This document shows positions 33,870 through 45,557 of a stretch of 64,000 bases of DNA, piece after piece. Below the pieces are notes generated by a model that saw only the letters and a program-made list of their open reading frames with translations, ran no database searches and had not been told where the DNA came from. The DNA lies in the NCBI GenBank assembly GCA_001898625.1, contig MKUP01000010.1, positions 1-64,000 of the forward strand, written 5' to 3'. This DNA is from Burkholderiales bacterium 67-32. Lineage in GTDB: Bacteria; Pseudomonadota; Gammaproteobacteria; Burkholderiales; Burkholderiaceae_B. Within the stretch, counting starts at the first letter, position 1; each line of letters begins with the position of its first letter. The position numbers were made by a program, and so were the translations under genes.

Positions 33870-33885
33870 TACGGGTATACCCGTA
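33870..33885. promoter_or_regulatory. Perfect 16-base palindrome directly before cidA
   Basis: TACGGGTATACCCGTA is a perfect palindrome that ends eight bases before the cidA ATG, with TAGAAT six bases upstream of it as a possible -10 box. It would overlap the transcription start and the ribosome binding region. It could bind a repressor or fold in the mRNA to hide the translation start. Confidence 0.55.
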
Positions 33886-33893
33886 GGACAACC

Positions 33894-34295
33894 ATGCCGC
33901 ACCGCTTCCTTCCTCCCTTTGCCGTCCGCCTTCTGCAAGTCCTGGCCCTGGTCGCGGTCTGGTGGGCCGCCGATACCGCCGTGCGCTGGACCGGCCTGCC
34001 CATCCCCGGCGGGGTGGTGGGCCTGTTCGCCGTGCTCGCGCTGCTGCTGAGCGGCCGCCTGCCGCTCCACCGCATCGACCAGGGGGCGCACTGGCTGCTG
34101 GCCGACATGCTGGTGTTCTTCATTCCCGCCGTGGTCGCGATGGTGCGCTATCAGGATCTCCTCAGGAATGAAGGGCTGAAGCTGGCGGCGGTCATCGTGC
34201 TGGGCAACGCCTGCGTCATGCTGACCACCGCCGTGACAGTGGAGTGGATCTCCCGGCGGCGCCGTGCCGGCGCACCGGCGAAGGCGGCATCATGA
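33894..34295 (+). CDS. cidA: CidA/LrgA family membrane protein
   Basis: The 133-residue protein has four membrane helices and the family motifs LPIPGGVVGLFAVLALLL and ADMLVFFIPAVVAMV. CidA/LrgA proteins are holin-like and influence murein hydrolase activity, cell lysis and, in some species, pyruvate movement. The end overlaps cidB by four bases (ATGA). A LysR gene is divergent. Confidence 0.9.
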   Translation: MPHRFLPPFAVRLLQVLALVAVWWAADTAVRWTGLPIPGGVVGLFAVLALLLSGRLPLHRIDQGAHWLLADMLVFFIPAVVAMVRYQDLLRNEGLKLAAVIVLGNACVMLTTAVTVEWISRRRRAGAPAKAAS

Positions 34296-34969
34296 TCATC
34301 GTCCTGTGCGTGGTGGCCACGGTCGCCCTGTACTACCTGAACAAGCTGCTCTATGCCCGTTATCCGCGGCTCTGGACACATCCCATCCTGCTGACGCCGA
34401 TCGCGCTGCTGGCCTTGTTGCTGGCCACGGGCATTTCGCTGGACGAGTACGCGGCCGATACGCGCGTGCTGCTGTGGTTCCTGGGCCCGGCCACGGTGGC
34501 GTTCGCGGTGCCGATCTACCAGTACCGGCGCCTGATACGGGAGCTGTGGCCGGCCCTGGCCGTCGGCACGGTGGTGGGCGTGACGGCGGCGGTGGCGAGT
34601 TCGTGGTGGCTGGCACGGGCCTTTCACCTGGCTCCCGAGGTCGCGCACAGCCTGCTGGTGCGCTCGGTATCCACGCCCTTCGCCATGGCCACGGCGGACC
34701 GCGTCGGCGGCAACGCCGACCTGGCGGCGATGTTCGTGGTCTTCACCGGGCTGGCCGGCATGCTGACCGGGGAATTGATCCTGGCCCTGATGCCGCGCCG
34801 CTCCGGGCTGGCCAGCGGCGCGTCCTATGGCGCGGCGGCCCACGCGCTGGGCACGGCCAAGGCGCGCGAGCTGGGCGAGGAAGCGGGTGTGATGGCCAGC
34901 CTGCTGATGATATTCAGCGGCCTGTCCATGGTGCTGCTGGCGCCGGTGCTGGGCGCCTGGCTGGTTTGA
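34292..34969 (+). CDS. cidB: LrgB/CidB family membrane protein
   Basis: The 225-residue protein has about six membrane helices and the LrgB motifs ALAVGTVVGVTAAVASS and SVSTPFAMATADRVGG near residues 128-143, followed by GASYGAAAHALGTAKA. It forms a unit with CidA; the ATG at 34292 overlaps the cidA stop codon. Such pairs are linked to control of autolysis and stationary-phase survival. Confidence 0.91.
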   Translation: MIIVLCVVATVALYYLNKLLYARYPRLWTHPILLTPIALLALLLATGISLDEYAADTRVLLWFLGPATVAFAVPIYQYRRLIRELWPALAVGTVVGVTAAVASSWWLARAFHLAPEVAHSLLVRSVSTPFAMATADRVGGNADLAAMFVVFTGLAGMLTGELILALMPRRSGLASGASYGAAAHALGTAKARELGEEAGVMASLLMIFSGLSMVLLAPVLGAWLV

Positions 34970-35008
34970 GGACGACGGCGCCCTAGCGGGGCGGTGGCGT
35001 CCCGCGCG

Positions 35009-35731
35009 TCAGCGCCGCTGGTACTGCGTGGCGCCGAACAGGTTTTCCTTCGCGGTGGCGTCCTGCGGCTTGCGCTGGTCGGCCAGGACCTGGATGCCGC
35101 GCTGCACGGCCGGGCGGGCGTGGATCTCGTCGAACCAGCGCTTGACGTTGGGGAAGTCCGACAGGTCGACGCCCTGGTTGGCGTGCGAGCGGGTCCAGGG
35201 CCAGGTGGCCATGTCGGCGATGGTGTAGGCGCGGCCCGCCAGGAAGGCCTGGCGGGACAACTGCTTGTCCATGACGCTGTACAGCCGCCGGGCTTCGTTG
35301 GTGTAGCGGTTGGTGGCGTATTCGATGCGCTCGGGCGCATACAGCCGGAAATGGTGGGCCTGGCCGAACATGGGGCCGACGCCGCCCATCTGGAACATCA
35401 GCCATTGCAGCGTGTTGTAGCGTTCGCGGTCGGTCTTGCCCAGGAACTTGCCGGTCTTGCCGGCCAGGTAGACCAGGATGGCGCCGGACTCGAACAGCGA
35501 GATCGGCTTGCCGTCGGGGCCCTCGGGATCGACGATGGCGGGAATCTTGTTGTTGGGGCTGATGGCCAGGAACGCTTCCTTGAACTGGTCGCCGGCCCCG
35601 ATGTTGATGCCCGTCACCTCGTACGGAAGCTTGCACTCCTCGAGCATGATGTGCACTTTGTGGCCATTGGGCGTCGGCCAGGAGTAGACCTGGATGGGCT
35701 GCTGGGCCGGCTTGGCGATCGGGTCGGTCAT
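35009..35731 (-). CDS. Glutathione S-transferase, YghU-like
   Basis: The 240-residue protein has a thioredoxin-fold N-domain (YSWPTPNGHKVHIMLEEC, NNKIPAIVDPEGPDGKP, LFESGAILVYLA) and a helical C-domain with RAYTIADMATWPW. The sequence resembles the Nu-class YghU/YfcG enzymes, which act as disulfide reductases with glutathione. The ATG at 35731 is chosen because GGAG precedes it and residues before it have no family match. It stands alone. Confidence 0.88.
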   Translation of the reverse strand: MTDPIAKPAQQPIQVYSWPTPNGHKVHIMLEECKLPYEVTGINIGAGDQFKEAFLAISPNNKIPAIVDPEGPDGKPISLFESGAILVYLAGKTGKFLGKTDRERYNTLQWLMFQMGGVGPMFGQAHHFRLYAPERIEYATNRYTNEARRLYSVMDKQLSRQAFLAGRAYTIADMATWPWTRSHANQGVDLSDFPNVKRWFDEIHARPAVQRGIQVLADQRKPQDATAKENLFGATQYQRR

Positions 35732-36054
35732 GCGGGACTCCGGAAAGAGGTCGAATTCGATGCGATTATGCGACAAAGACCCTCGCTCGTGGCCCATAGG
35801 CCGCCCTTGTGGAAGGGATACGGGCGGCGATCTTTGACTGTGGCGCACAGCAGCTGCACCGAATGCGGGCTGGGCAGGGGGCCGACAAAGGAAGATAATC
35901 CGTGTTTACCCTTGGCCGGATCCGCCTTCCGGCCGCTGGCCGCCAGCGCGCAACGACCGCTGCGGCGGGACCAGCGACCGGCTTCGTCCGGAGGCGCCGC
36001 GAGGCATCGTGCCCGGCGCCAGGCGCAGGTTTCCTTTGTCTTTCGGCCCATCCC
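35732..36054. other. Intergenic region between the GST and symporter genes
   Basis: This 323-base divergent spacer should hold both promoters. I see no RNA gene, repeat or convincing operator in it. The plus-strand open frame that continues upstream of the symporter ATG has no family match. Confidence 0.4.
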
Positions 36055-37050
36055 ATGACTCGTCCGCGTTTCCTGCCCGATAATTTCACACTCAGCCTGA
36101 TCGTCGTCGTTACCCTTGCCAGCTTCCTGCCATGTTCCGGGCAGACGGCCGTGGTATTCGACTGGATCACCAACATCGCCATCGGCCTGCTGTTCTTCCT
36201 GCATGGCGCCAAGCTGTCGCGCGAGGCCATCGTCGCAGGCGCCACCCATTGGCGGCTGCATCTGCTGATCTTCGCGTTTACCTTCGTCATGTTCCCTGTC
36301 CTGGGGATGGCGTTCAAGCCGCTCCTGGCGCCGCTGGTCACCCCCGACCTCTACCTGGGCATCCTGTTCCTGTGCGCCTTGCCGGCCACGGTGCAATCGG
36401 CCATCGCGCTCACGTCCATCGCGCGCGGCAACATGCCGGCCGCCATCTGCAGCGCCTCGGCCTCCAGCCTGCTGGGCATTTTCCTGACGCCGGTGCTGGT
36501 CAAGCTGATGATGAGCACCGCCGGCGAGGCGGCGTTCTCGTTCGATGCCGTGGGCAAGATCCTGGTGCAACTGCTGCTGCCCTTCGTGGCGGGGCAGGTG
36601 ATGCGTCGCTGGATAGGCGGCTGGGTCGCGCGCCATCGCGCCGTGCTCAAGTACGTGGACCAGGGCTCCATCCTGCTGGTGGTCTACTCGGCCTTCAGCG
36701 AGGCCGTGGTGGGCGGCCTGTGGCACCAGACCTCGACCGCGACGCTGGCCGGCGTGCTGGTGGCCTGCGCGGTGATCCTGGCCGTGGCGCTGCTGGCCAC
36801 GACCTACATCAGCCGCGCGCTGGGATTCTCGAAGGAAGACGAAATCACCATCGTCTTCTGCGGTTCCAAGAAAAGCCTGGCGACGGGCATTCCCATGGCC
36901 AAGGTGCTGCTGTCCAGCAGCGCGGCTGGCGCCATCGTCCTGCCGCTGATGATCTTCCACCAGATGCAGCTGATGGTGTGCGCGGTGCTGGCGCGCCGCT
37001 ACGCCAACCGCCCCGAGGAAGCGCCCGAGGCCAGCCCGCGCGCGGCCTGA
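36055..37050 (+). CDS. Bile acid:sodium symporter family protein (YfeH-like)
   Basis: The 331-residue protein has nine or ten membrane helices and the SBF/YfeH landmarks FLHGAKLSREAIVAGATHWR and LFLCALPATVQSAIALTSIA. A final helix pair follows KKSLATGIPMAKVLL. Bacterial members move organic anions; the substrate is unknown here. The ATG at 36055 matches the family start. Confidence 0.9.
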   Translation: MTRPRFLPDNFTLSLIVVVTLASFLPCSGQTAVVFDWITNIAIGLLFFLHGAKLSREAIVAGATHWRLHLLIFAFTFVMFPVLGMAFKPLLAPLVTPDLYLGILFLCALPATVQSAIALTSIARGNMPAAICSASASSLLGIFLTPVLVKLMMSTAGEAAFSFDAVGKILVQLLLPFVAGQVMRRWIGGWVARHRAVLKYVDQGSILLVVYSAFSEAVVGGLWHQTSTATLAGVLVACAVILAVALLATTYISRALGFSKEDEITIVFCGSKKSLATGIPMAKVLLSSSAAGAIVLPLMIFHQMQLMVCAVLARRYANRPEEAPEASPRAA

Positions 37051-37068
37051 GCGTGTGCCGCGTTCCGC

Positions 37069-38262
37069 TCAGTGGAAATGGGCGGGGCCGGCGTCGGCGT
37101 CCTCGGGGGGCTCGGCGTGCACCATTTCCCCCAGGGGGTTGGGGAAGTAGGGCGCGCCGCAGTCGTCGCAGAATTCCAGCGGCAGCAGGCCCTGCAGCTT
37201 GCGCAGGTCGGTCACGCCCAGCTCCCGCAACTGGTCGGCGATCACGTCCATGGCCGGCATGTCGGGATTGTCGTCGTCGCGGCCGAACATCGGCCAGGCC
37301 GAGCCATAGATGACGTCGTTGCTCTGGCGCTGGGTGAAGCCGATCCGGTATTCCTCGACCTCGGTCTCGCCGCAGGCGGCGATGACGGCGCGCAACTGGT
37401 CGGGCGCAATGCCCAGCGTGGCTTCCAGCCAGGCGACCGAGGCGCGCAGCGACAGCGGCCGCACGCGCCGGTCGGCCTCGCGGTTGTTGACGTAATAGGC
37501 GTCCGGCAGCAGGCATTCGAAGCCGCAGCCGGGCAGCAGGTCGGCGAACAGCGGCGCGGCCTGCGCCTCCCATAGTGCCAGGCAGCTTTCGCGCGTGTGC
37601 TCGGGTTTGCCGGGGTTCTCCTGCCAGCGGAACACCGCCGCGCCGCGCGGCACGGCAACGGCAGCCACCACATAGCGCGTGTCGGCCAGCAGGCTCGCTA
37701 CCTCGGTGTCGGTGTCGGTGGCGGGCATGCGCGGCAGCGTCAGCCCCAGCGCCTGCGAGCCCAGGCGGCTCAGCCATAGCCGGGTGGCGCTGAACGAACG
37801 CGGCATCTGGTCCACGCTGTAGAGCTCCGGGGCCAGGGCCACGCGGGCGTCGGCTGCCAGGATGTGGCCGTGCAACTGGGCCTTCAGCGCATCCAGCAGG
37901 CCGATGCGTATCGGGCCGTAGGGAATGCTGAAGCGGGTCCAGGCCACTACCGGGGCGACCACCAGCAGCACGTCGTGGTCCACGCCGTCCTTCTGCAGCG
38001 TCAGCGATTCCGACAGGGTCTCGGCCTGCTCGACCAGGATCTCGTAGGCGCCGGCGTTGCGCTGGTACAGGACCTCGAGCGCGGCCTCGATGGTCGCATC
38101 CTGGCCGCCATGCATGAGCTTCTCCAGCAGCGTGCCCAGTTCCCCTTCCCAGTAGCGGTCCTCGACCCGGCTGCCCGAGCCGTTGAGCGACAGGGACAGC
38201 GATACGAGTTTTTCGGCATCGCGATTGAGGCGGGACGAGGATGTGCTGCGGGAACGAGGCAT
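37069..38262 (-). CDS. DUF2863 family protein
   Basis: The 397-residue protein begins MPRSRSTSSSRLNRDAEKLV and continues with YWEGELGTLLEKLMHGGQD and RFSIPYGPI. The C-terminus has FCDDCGAPYFPNPLGEMVHA, a CxxC pair that could bind metal. I recognise the betaproteobacterial DUF2863 family by this layout; the function is unknown. It is convergent with the symporter gene. Confidence 0.85.
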   Translation of the reverse strand: MPRSRSTSSSRLNRDAEKLVSLSLSLNGSGSRVEDRYWEGELGTLLEKLMHGGQDATIEAALEVLYQRNAGAYEILVEQAETLSESLTLQKDGVDHDVLLVVAPVVAWTRFSIPYGPIRIGLLDALKAQLHGHILAADARVALAPELYSVDQMPRSFSATRLWLSRLGSQALGLTLPRMPATDTDTEVASLLADTRYVVAAVAVPRGAAVFRWQENPGKPEHTRESCLALWEAQAAPLFADLLPGCGFECLLPDAYYVNNREADRRVRPLSLRASVAWLEATLGIAPDQLRAVIAACGETEVEEYRIGFTQRQSNDVIYGSAWPMFGRDDDNPDMPAMDVIADQLRELGVTDLRKLQGLLPLEFCDDCGAPYFPNPLGEMVHAEPPEDADAGPAHFH

Positions 38263-38305
38263 GGAGGGATCGCGGCTGACGGAATGATTGTTCGAGTCCG
38301 CTAGT

Positions 38306-39217
38306 TTATCTCCCCGGCGCCGGATGGGTGCGCAGGCGCGGCCCCGCGGCCAGCAATTGGCTGGGCACCTCGCGCGCGACCAGGCGCGGCAGGGTGGCCA
38401 CGACTTCCAGCAGCGGGGCCAGCGAGACGCCGGTGTCCACGCCCATGCAGTCGAACATGTGGACGAGTTCCTCGGTGCTGGCGTTGCCGCTGGCGCCCGG
38501 CGCGTAGGGGCAGCCTCCCAGCCCGCCCACGGCGCCGTCGAAGCGCCGCATGCCTACCTGCCAGGCCGCCAGCGCATTGGCCAGCGCCATGCCGCGGGTG
38601 TTGTGCAGATGCAGGGTCAAGGGGGTGGAGGCGGGCAGAAGGGCGGCCAGCGACGCGGCCAGGTCCGCCACCTGCGTGGGGTAGGCCATGCCGGTGGTGT
38701 CGCACAGCGTGATGCCGGCGGCGCCTGCGCTGGCGAACAGCCGGGCCAGCCGCTCGACTTCGGACAGCGCGATGTCGCCTTCGAACGGGCAGCCGAAGGT
38801 GGTGGACAGCGAGACGTTGCCGGGCACGCCGGCCTGTCCGGCGCGCTCGAGCATGGCCAGCAACTGGGACGTGGATTGCTCGCGCGTCATCCGCAGGTTG
38901 GCCTGGTTATGGGTCTCGCTGACCGACATCACCAGGTTGAGCTCGTCGGCGCCGCTGTCCAGCGCGCGCTCCATGCCGCGCAGGTTGGGCACGAGGCAGG
39001 TGTAGACCACGCCGGGCCGGCGGCGGATGCGCTGCATGACGGCCTCGGCGTCGGCCAGCGCGGGAATGGCGCGGGCCGAGGTGAAGCTGGTGACTTCGAT
39101 GCGGGCGAAGCCGCAGCCGGACAGCGCATCGACCAGCGCCACCTTGTCGTCGGTGGCGACGAAGGCCGGCTCGATCTGCAGCCCGTCGCGCGGTCCGACT
39201 TCGTTGATCTCGATCAC
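38306..39217 (-). CDS. mvaB: Hydroxymethylglutaryl-CoA lyase
   Basis: The 303-residue TIM-barrel enzyme has the HMGL start NEVGPRDGLQIEP with the catalytic Arg-Asp, the metal site LHLHNTRGMALAN, and the catalytic cysteine loop GLGGCPYAPGASGNASTE. It cleaves HMG-CoA to acetyl-CoA and acetoacetate. It overlaps the preceding CoA-transferase gene by four bases, so the pair probably activates and cleaves one substrate. Confidence 0.95.
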   Translation of the reverse strand: MIEINEVGPRDGLQIEPAFVATDDKVALVDALSGCGFARIEVTSFTSARAIPALADAEAVMQRIRRRPGVVYTCLVPNLRGMERALDSGADELNLVMSVSETHNQANLRMTREQSTSQLLAMLERAGQAGVPGNVSLSTTFGCPFEGDIALSEVERLARLFASAGAAGITLCDTTGMAYPTQVADLAASLAALLPASTPLTLHLHNTRGMALANALAAWQVGMRRFDGAVGGLGGCPYAPGASGNASTEELVHMFDCMGVDTGVSLAPLLEVVATLPRLVAREVPSQLLAAGPRLRTHPAPGR

Positions 39218-40410
39218 GCGATCACTCCCTTGCCGCGCAGGGTCCGCAATGCCTCGTCGTCCAGGCCCACGCCGCGCAGCACGGCGTCGGTGTGTTCGCC
39301 CAGGGTCGGCGCGCGGTGGCGGATGGCGCCCGGATGCGTGGACAGCTTGGGCACGATGCCGGGCATCTCGACCTTCAGGCCCCTGGCCGAGGTGATTTCC
39401 TGGATCATGTCACGGGCGCGGTAGTGCGGGTCATGGGCGATGTCCCCGGCGTTGTAGATGCGGCCGGCGGGCACGTCGGCCTCGCGCAGCGCCGCCAGCA
39501 CCGCGACGCTGTCCAGCGTGCGGGTCCAGGCGCCGATGGCTTCGTCCAGCTCGGTCGCGCGCTGCGCGCGGCCGTCGTTGCGGGCCAGACCCGGGTCTTC
39601 GGCCAGGTCGTCGCGCCCGATGCGCCGCATCAGGCGCACGAAGATGCCGTCGCCGTTGCCGGCGATCAGCACGTACTCGCCGTCGGCGCAGGGGTAGGCG
39701 TTCGAGGGCGCGATGCCTGGCAGGGCGCCGCCCGCCGGCTGGCGCACGGCGCCGAACACCGAATACTCGGGCAGCAGGCTTTCGCTCAGGTTGAACACAC
39801 TCTCGTACAACGCGGTGTCGATCATCTGCCCCTGGCCGCCGCGCGCGTCGCGGTCGTACAGCGCCAGCAGCACGCCCATCGCGCCGTGCAGGCCGGCGAT
39901 CGTGTCGCCCAGCGACAGCCCCGCGCGCACGGGCGGGCGGCCCGGTTCGCCGGTCAGGTAGCGCAGGCCGGCCATGGCTTCACCTATCGCCGCGAAGCCC
40001 GGTTCGTCGCGCTTGGTGCCAGTCTGGCCATAGCCCGAGACGCGCAGCATGATCAGGCGGGGATTCAGCGCATGCAGGGCTTCCCAGGACAGGCCCCATT
40101 TCTCCATGGCGCCAGGGCGGAAGTTTTCGATCAGCACGTCGGCCTGCTCGGCCAGCTTGCGCACCAGTTCCTGCCCTTCGGGCTGGCGCAGGTCCACGCA
40201 CACCGATTGCTTGCTGCGCGACTGGGCTTCCCACCAGACCGAGGTGCCCTCGTGCAGCATGCGCCACTTGCGCAGCGGGTCGCCCTGGCCGGGAGGTTCG
40301 ATTTTGATGATTTCGGCGCCGAAATCGGCCAGTGTCTTGGCGGCGAACGGGCCGGCGATCAACTGGCCCAGTTCGAGGATGCGGATGCCTTCGAGGATTT
40401 GCCGTGGCAT
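39214..40410 (-). CDS. CaiB/BaiF (family III) CoA-transferase
   Basis: The 398-residue protein has the family III opening LEGIRILELGQLIAGPFAAK and IIKIEPPGQGDPLRKW, then DVLIENFRPGAMEKWGLSW. The catalytic Asp follows in LGDTIAGLHGA. It moves CoA between acids. Its overlap with HMG-CoA lyase suggests 3-hydroxy-3-methylglutarate or a similar 3-hydroxy diacid as substrate. This is inferred from context. Confidence 0.9.
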   Translation of the reverse strand: MPRQILEGIRILELGQLIAGPFAAKTLADFGAEIIKIEPPGQGDPLRKWRMLHEGTSVWWEAQSRSKQSVCVDLRQPEGQELVRKLAEQADVLIENFRPGAMEKWGLSWEALHALNPRLIMLRVSGYGQTGTKRDEPGFAAIGEAMAGLRYLTGEPGRPPVRAGLSLGDTIAGLHGAMGVLLALYDRDARGGQGQMIDTALYESVFNLSESLLPEYSVFGAVRQPAGGALPGIAPSNAYPCADGEYVLIAGNGDGIFVRLMRRIGRDDLAEDPGLARNDGRAQRATELDEAIGAWTRTLDSVAVLAALREADVPAGRIYNAGDIAHDPHYRARDMIQEITSARGLKVEMPGIVPKLSTHPGAIRHRAPTLGEHTDAVLRGVGLDDEALRTLRGKGVIA

Positions 40411-40521
40411 GGGAGGTCTCGTGGGGAAATGGCTTGGCGACAGTGTGGCCCGAAACGCCAGGAGGAGGAAATGGCCGATCGGGCAAGCGGGGTTTGCCGG
40501 AATGCGAAAGCCGGCGGGATG

Positions 40522-41430
40522 TCAGGCCGGCGCGGCGGCGGCCCGCAAGTGCGACACCAGCAGCCGCGCCGGCGCGGTCAGCGCATCGGGCGCACGCACG
40601 CCCAGCAGCAGGCCGCGCCTGGCCCAGCCGTCTTCCAGCGCGATTAGCTTCAGGTTCATGGACTTCGCATGCGGGGCCGCCGCGAGGCGGGGCAGGATCC
40701 CCACACCCATGCCGGTCGAGACCATCCGGCAGATGGCATCGAAGCTGCGCACCTGGATGCGCGGCCGGATGGGCCGGTCCAGCCGGCTGCTTTCCTCCCG
40801 TATCCGGTTGGCGAGCGAGGTCGCGTCCGGCAGGCTGACGTAGTCGTAGTCCAGCGTGTCGCGAAAGGCCACCGCGCGCTGGGACGCCAGCGCGTGCGTG
40901 CGCGGCGCGATCAGCACCAGTTCATCCTCGCGGTAGGGGTAGGTTGTCAGGCCCTCGGCGGGCGTGCGGTCGGCGAATACGCCGACGTCGGCGCGGTTCT
41001 CGTTCACGGCGGCCACGATGTCCGCGCTGTTCTGTTCTTCCAATTCGATGCGGATGCCGGGATGGCCGGCCATGAACCCCGCCAGGTCTTCCGGCAGGAA
41101 CTGCGTGATGGACGAGGTGTTGGCGGCGATGCGGACCTGGCCCACGGCGCCGCTGGCATAGTCGGACATCCGGCCGGCCAGTTGCTCCACGTCCTGCAGG
41201 ATGCGCAGCGCGTGCTGCAGGCAGGCGCGTCCGGCTTCGGTCAGCTCCACGCCGGAGGCCCGCCGGTAGAGCAGGGGCGTGCCGACCGCTTCCTCCAGGT
41301 CGGCGATGCGCCGGCTGGCCGCCCCCACGGCCAGGTTGGCCTGGCGGGCGCCGGCCGAGATGCTGCCGTGGCGCGCGACGGTAGCGAACAGCGACAGCGT
41401 GACCAGATCGAAGCGCGAAAGGTTGACCAA
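40522..41430 (-). CDS. LysR-family regulator
   Basis: About 302 residues, with an N-terminal helix-turn-helix (TLSLFATVARHGSISAGARQ, RRIADLEEAVGTPLL) and an effector domain. The start is uncertain: a TTG at 41430 has GGAG seven bases upstream, and another TTG lies at 41454. No ATG is in frame. It is upstream of the CoA-transferase and HMG-CoA lyase genes on the same strand and may control them. Confidence 0.85.
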   Translation of the reverse strand: MVNLSRFDLVTLSLFATVARHGSISAGARQANLAVGAASRRIADLEEAVGTPLLYRRASGVELTEAGRACLQHALRILQDVEQLAGRMSDYASGAVGQVRIAANTSSITQFLPEDLAGFMAGHPGIRIELEEQNSADIVAAVNENRADVGVFADRTPAEGLTTYPYREDELVLIAPRTHALASQRAVAFRDTLDYDYVSLPDATSLANRIREESSRLDRPIRPRIQVRSFDAICRMVSTGMGVGILPRLAAAPHAKSMNLKLIALEDGWARRGLLLGVRAPDALTAPARLLVSHLRAAAAPA

Positions 41431-41454
41431 GCATGGGCTCCGCAGATGTGGCAA

Positions 41455-41520
41455 GGCCTGCGCCAGTGCCGCGAGGGCACCGGAGGCGCAGGCCTCGGGG
41501 GGCGGCCCCGGAGGGGGCCG
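41455..41520 (-). terminator. Hairpin pair after acnA
   Basis: GGCCTGCGCC (41455-41464) and GGCGCAGGCC (41485-41494) form a ten-pair stem, and GGCCCC/GGGGCC (41504-41519) a second. They follow the acnA stop codon on the minus strand. No T run follows, so termination is likely Rho-assisted or weak. Confidence 0.4.
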
Positions 41521-41527
41521 GCCGGTT

Positions 41528-44230
<2,703 letters not shown>

Positions 44231-44322
44231 GATGGGCTCCGAAGGAAAACCGGTTAAATCTACCACTTATGTTGCGTCGTTGCGATGTAGGGGGCGGATG
44301 ACTTTCTATAAGGGTAGGTCCT

Positions 44323-44347
44323 ATGTCTTATATAAGATATAAGACAT
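44323..44347. promoter_or_regulatory. 25-base dyad upstream of acnA, probable GntR-type operator
   Basis: ATGTCTTATAT and ATATAAGACAT are perfect 11-base arms around AAG. A dyad with TCTTATA/TATAAGA halves is a typical GntR-type operator, and such sites are associated with TCA-cycle genes in betaproteobacteria. No GntR gene is adjacent to acnA. Confidence 0.65.
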
Positions 44348-44460
44348 AAAAATGCAAGTATTGGTTTGGACTGCTGGATGGAGGGTTGGTTCTTGAGACG
44401 GCCTGCTTGCGGCCCCCGGCCGCAAGCAGGCCTGCACCGAGGCTGGCGGAGCGGGGCGGG

Positions 44461-44913
44461 TCATCCGGCTGGTGTTGGGGTGGGGTGGCGCAGATGGATC
44501 AGCGGATAGGGACGGCCCTGGCCGTCCCGCGGGGAGCGGCCGGTGGGGGTGAAGCCCAGGCGTTCGTAGAAGCCCATGGCTTGGGCGTTCTGTTCGTTCA
44601 CGTCGGTGGTCAGGCCGGGGAATCGTTCCAGGGCGTGCCGGACCAGGGCGCGGCCGAGGCCGGATCCGCGGTGGTCGGGGTCGACGAACAGGGCTTCCAT
44701 GTGGCCGTCGTTCAGCAGCATGAAAGCCAGGGCGCGGTCCTGGTCGTCCACGGCTACCCAGAGCGGGGCGCTGGGCAGGAAGGACACGACGTCGCGGTCG
44801 ATGGCCTGGCGGTCTTCCGGCGTCAGGAAGTCGTGGGTGGCGTCCACGGCGCGGCGCCAGATGGCGATGGCGCGGGGGGCGTCTTGGGGAGTGGAGGGGC
44901 GGATCTTGATCAC
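44461..44913 (-). CDS. GNAT N-acetyltransferase, YjaB-like
   Basis: The roughly 150-residue protein follows E. coli YjaB closely: IWRRAVDATHDFL, FLPSAPLWVAVDDQDRALAF, FVDPDHRGSGLGRALVRHAL (acetyl-CoA loop) and TTDVNEQNAQAMGFYERLGF. The GTG at 44913 gives the start MIKIRPS that aligns with YjaB; an ATG seven codons upstream at 44934 is the alternative. The acceptor is unknown. Confidence 0.9.
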   Translation of the reverse strand: MIKIRPSTPQDAPRAIAIWRRAVDATHDFLTPEDRQAIDRDVVSFLPSAPLWVAVDDQDRALAFMLLNDGHMEALFVDPDHRGSGLGRALVRHALERFPGLTTDVNEQNAQAMGFYERLGFTPTGRSPRDGQGRPYPLIHLRHPTPTPAG

Positions 44914-45000
44914 GGGACAGTATAGCCACGGCACGGCCGAGGCCGCTCTCCGCTATGCTTGAGCGTTCGCTTCCACAACAACAATGAAGGGGGGAAGTTC

Positions 45001-45483
45001 ATGAAACGTTTGGGAATGGTGATTCTGGCCGGCGCGCTGGCAGGCTGTGCCACGAATCCTGGGGTGTCCGGGGGCGCGCTGGCGCCTCACCTGGAAAGCT
45101 GCAAGGGGGTGAGCGAGCAGGAGGTCGCTGGCCTGTTCGACCGGTGGAACCGCTCGCTGCAGACTGGCGATCCGCATCAGGTGGTGGCCAACTACGCACC
45201 GGATTCGGTGCTGCTACCCACCATGTCCAACCAGCCGCGCTACAGCGCGCAGGCCAAGGAGGATTACTTCCATCATTTCCTGGAGGATCGTCCGGCGGGC
45301 CGGATCGACGAGCGCCGCATCGCGCTGGGGTGCAATACCGCCGTCGATTCGGGGCTGTACACCTTCACCTTTGCCCGGACGGGGGCCGCGGTCAAGGCTC
45401 GGTATACCTATACCTACCGCTGGGACGGGCGGCAATGGCTGATCACCAGCCATCACTCGTCGGCGATGCCGGAAAGGAAGTAA
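45001..45483 (+). CDS. Lipoprotein with a DUF4440/SnoaL-like domain
   Basis: The 160-residue protein has a lipobox LAGC at residues 13-16, so it should be lipid-anchored. The rest has the SnoaL/NTF2-like pattern [34 protein letters not shown] and [18 protein letters not shown]. This matches the SgcJ/EcaC-type DUF4440 group. The function is unknown. GGGGGGAAG lies before the ATG. It is divergent from the acetyltransferase gene. Confidence 0.85.
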   Translation: MKRLGMVILAGALAGCATNPGVSGGALAPHLESCKGVSEQEVAGLFDRWNRSLQTGDPHQVVANYAPDSVLLPTMSNQPRYSAQAKEDYFHHFLEDRPAGRIDERRIALGCNTAVDSGLYTFTFARTGAAVKARYTYTYRWDGRQWLITSHHSSAMPERK

Positions 45484-45557
45484 GGGGAGCAGGGCGGGGA
45501 GGGCTGCCCGGAACGGGTGTTCTAGAATGGCTTCCATCAAGCCATTGCGAACGATCC

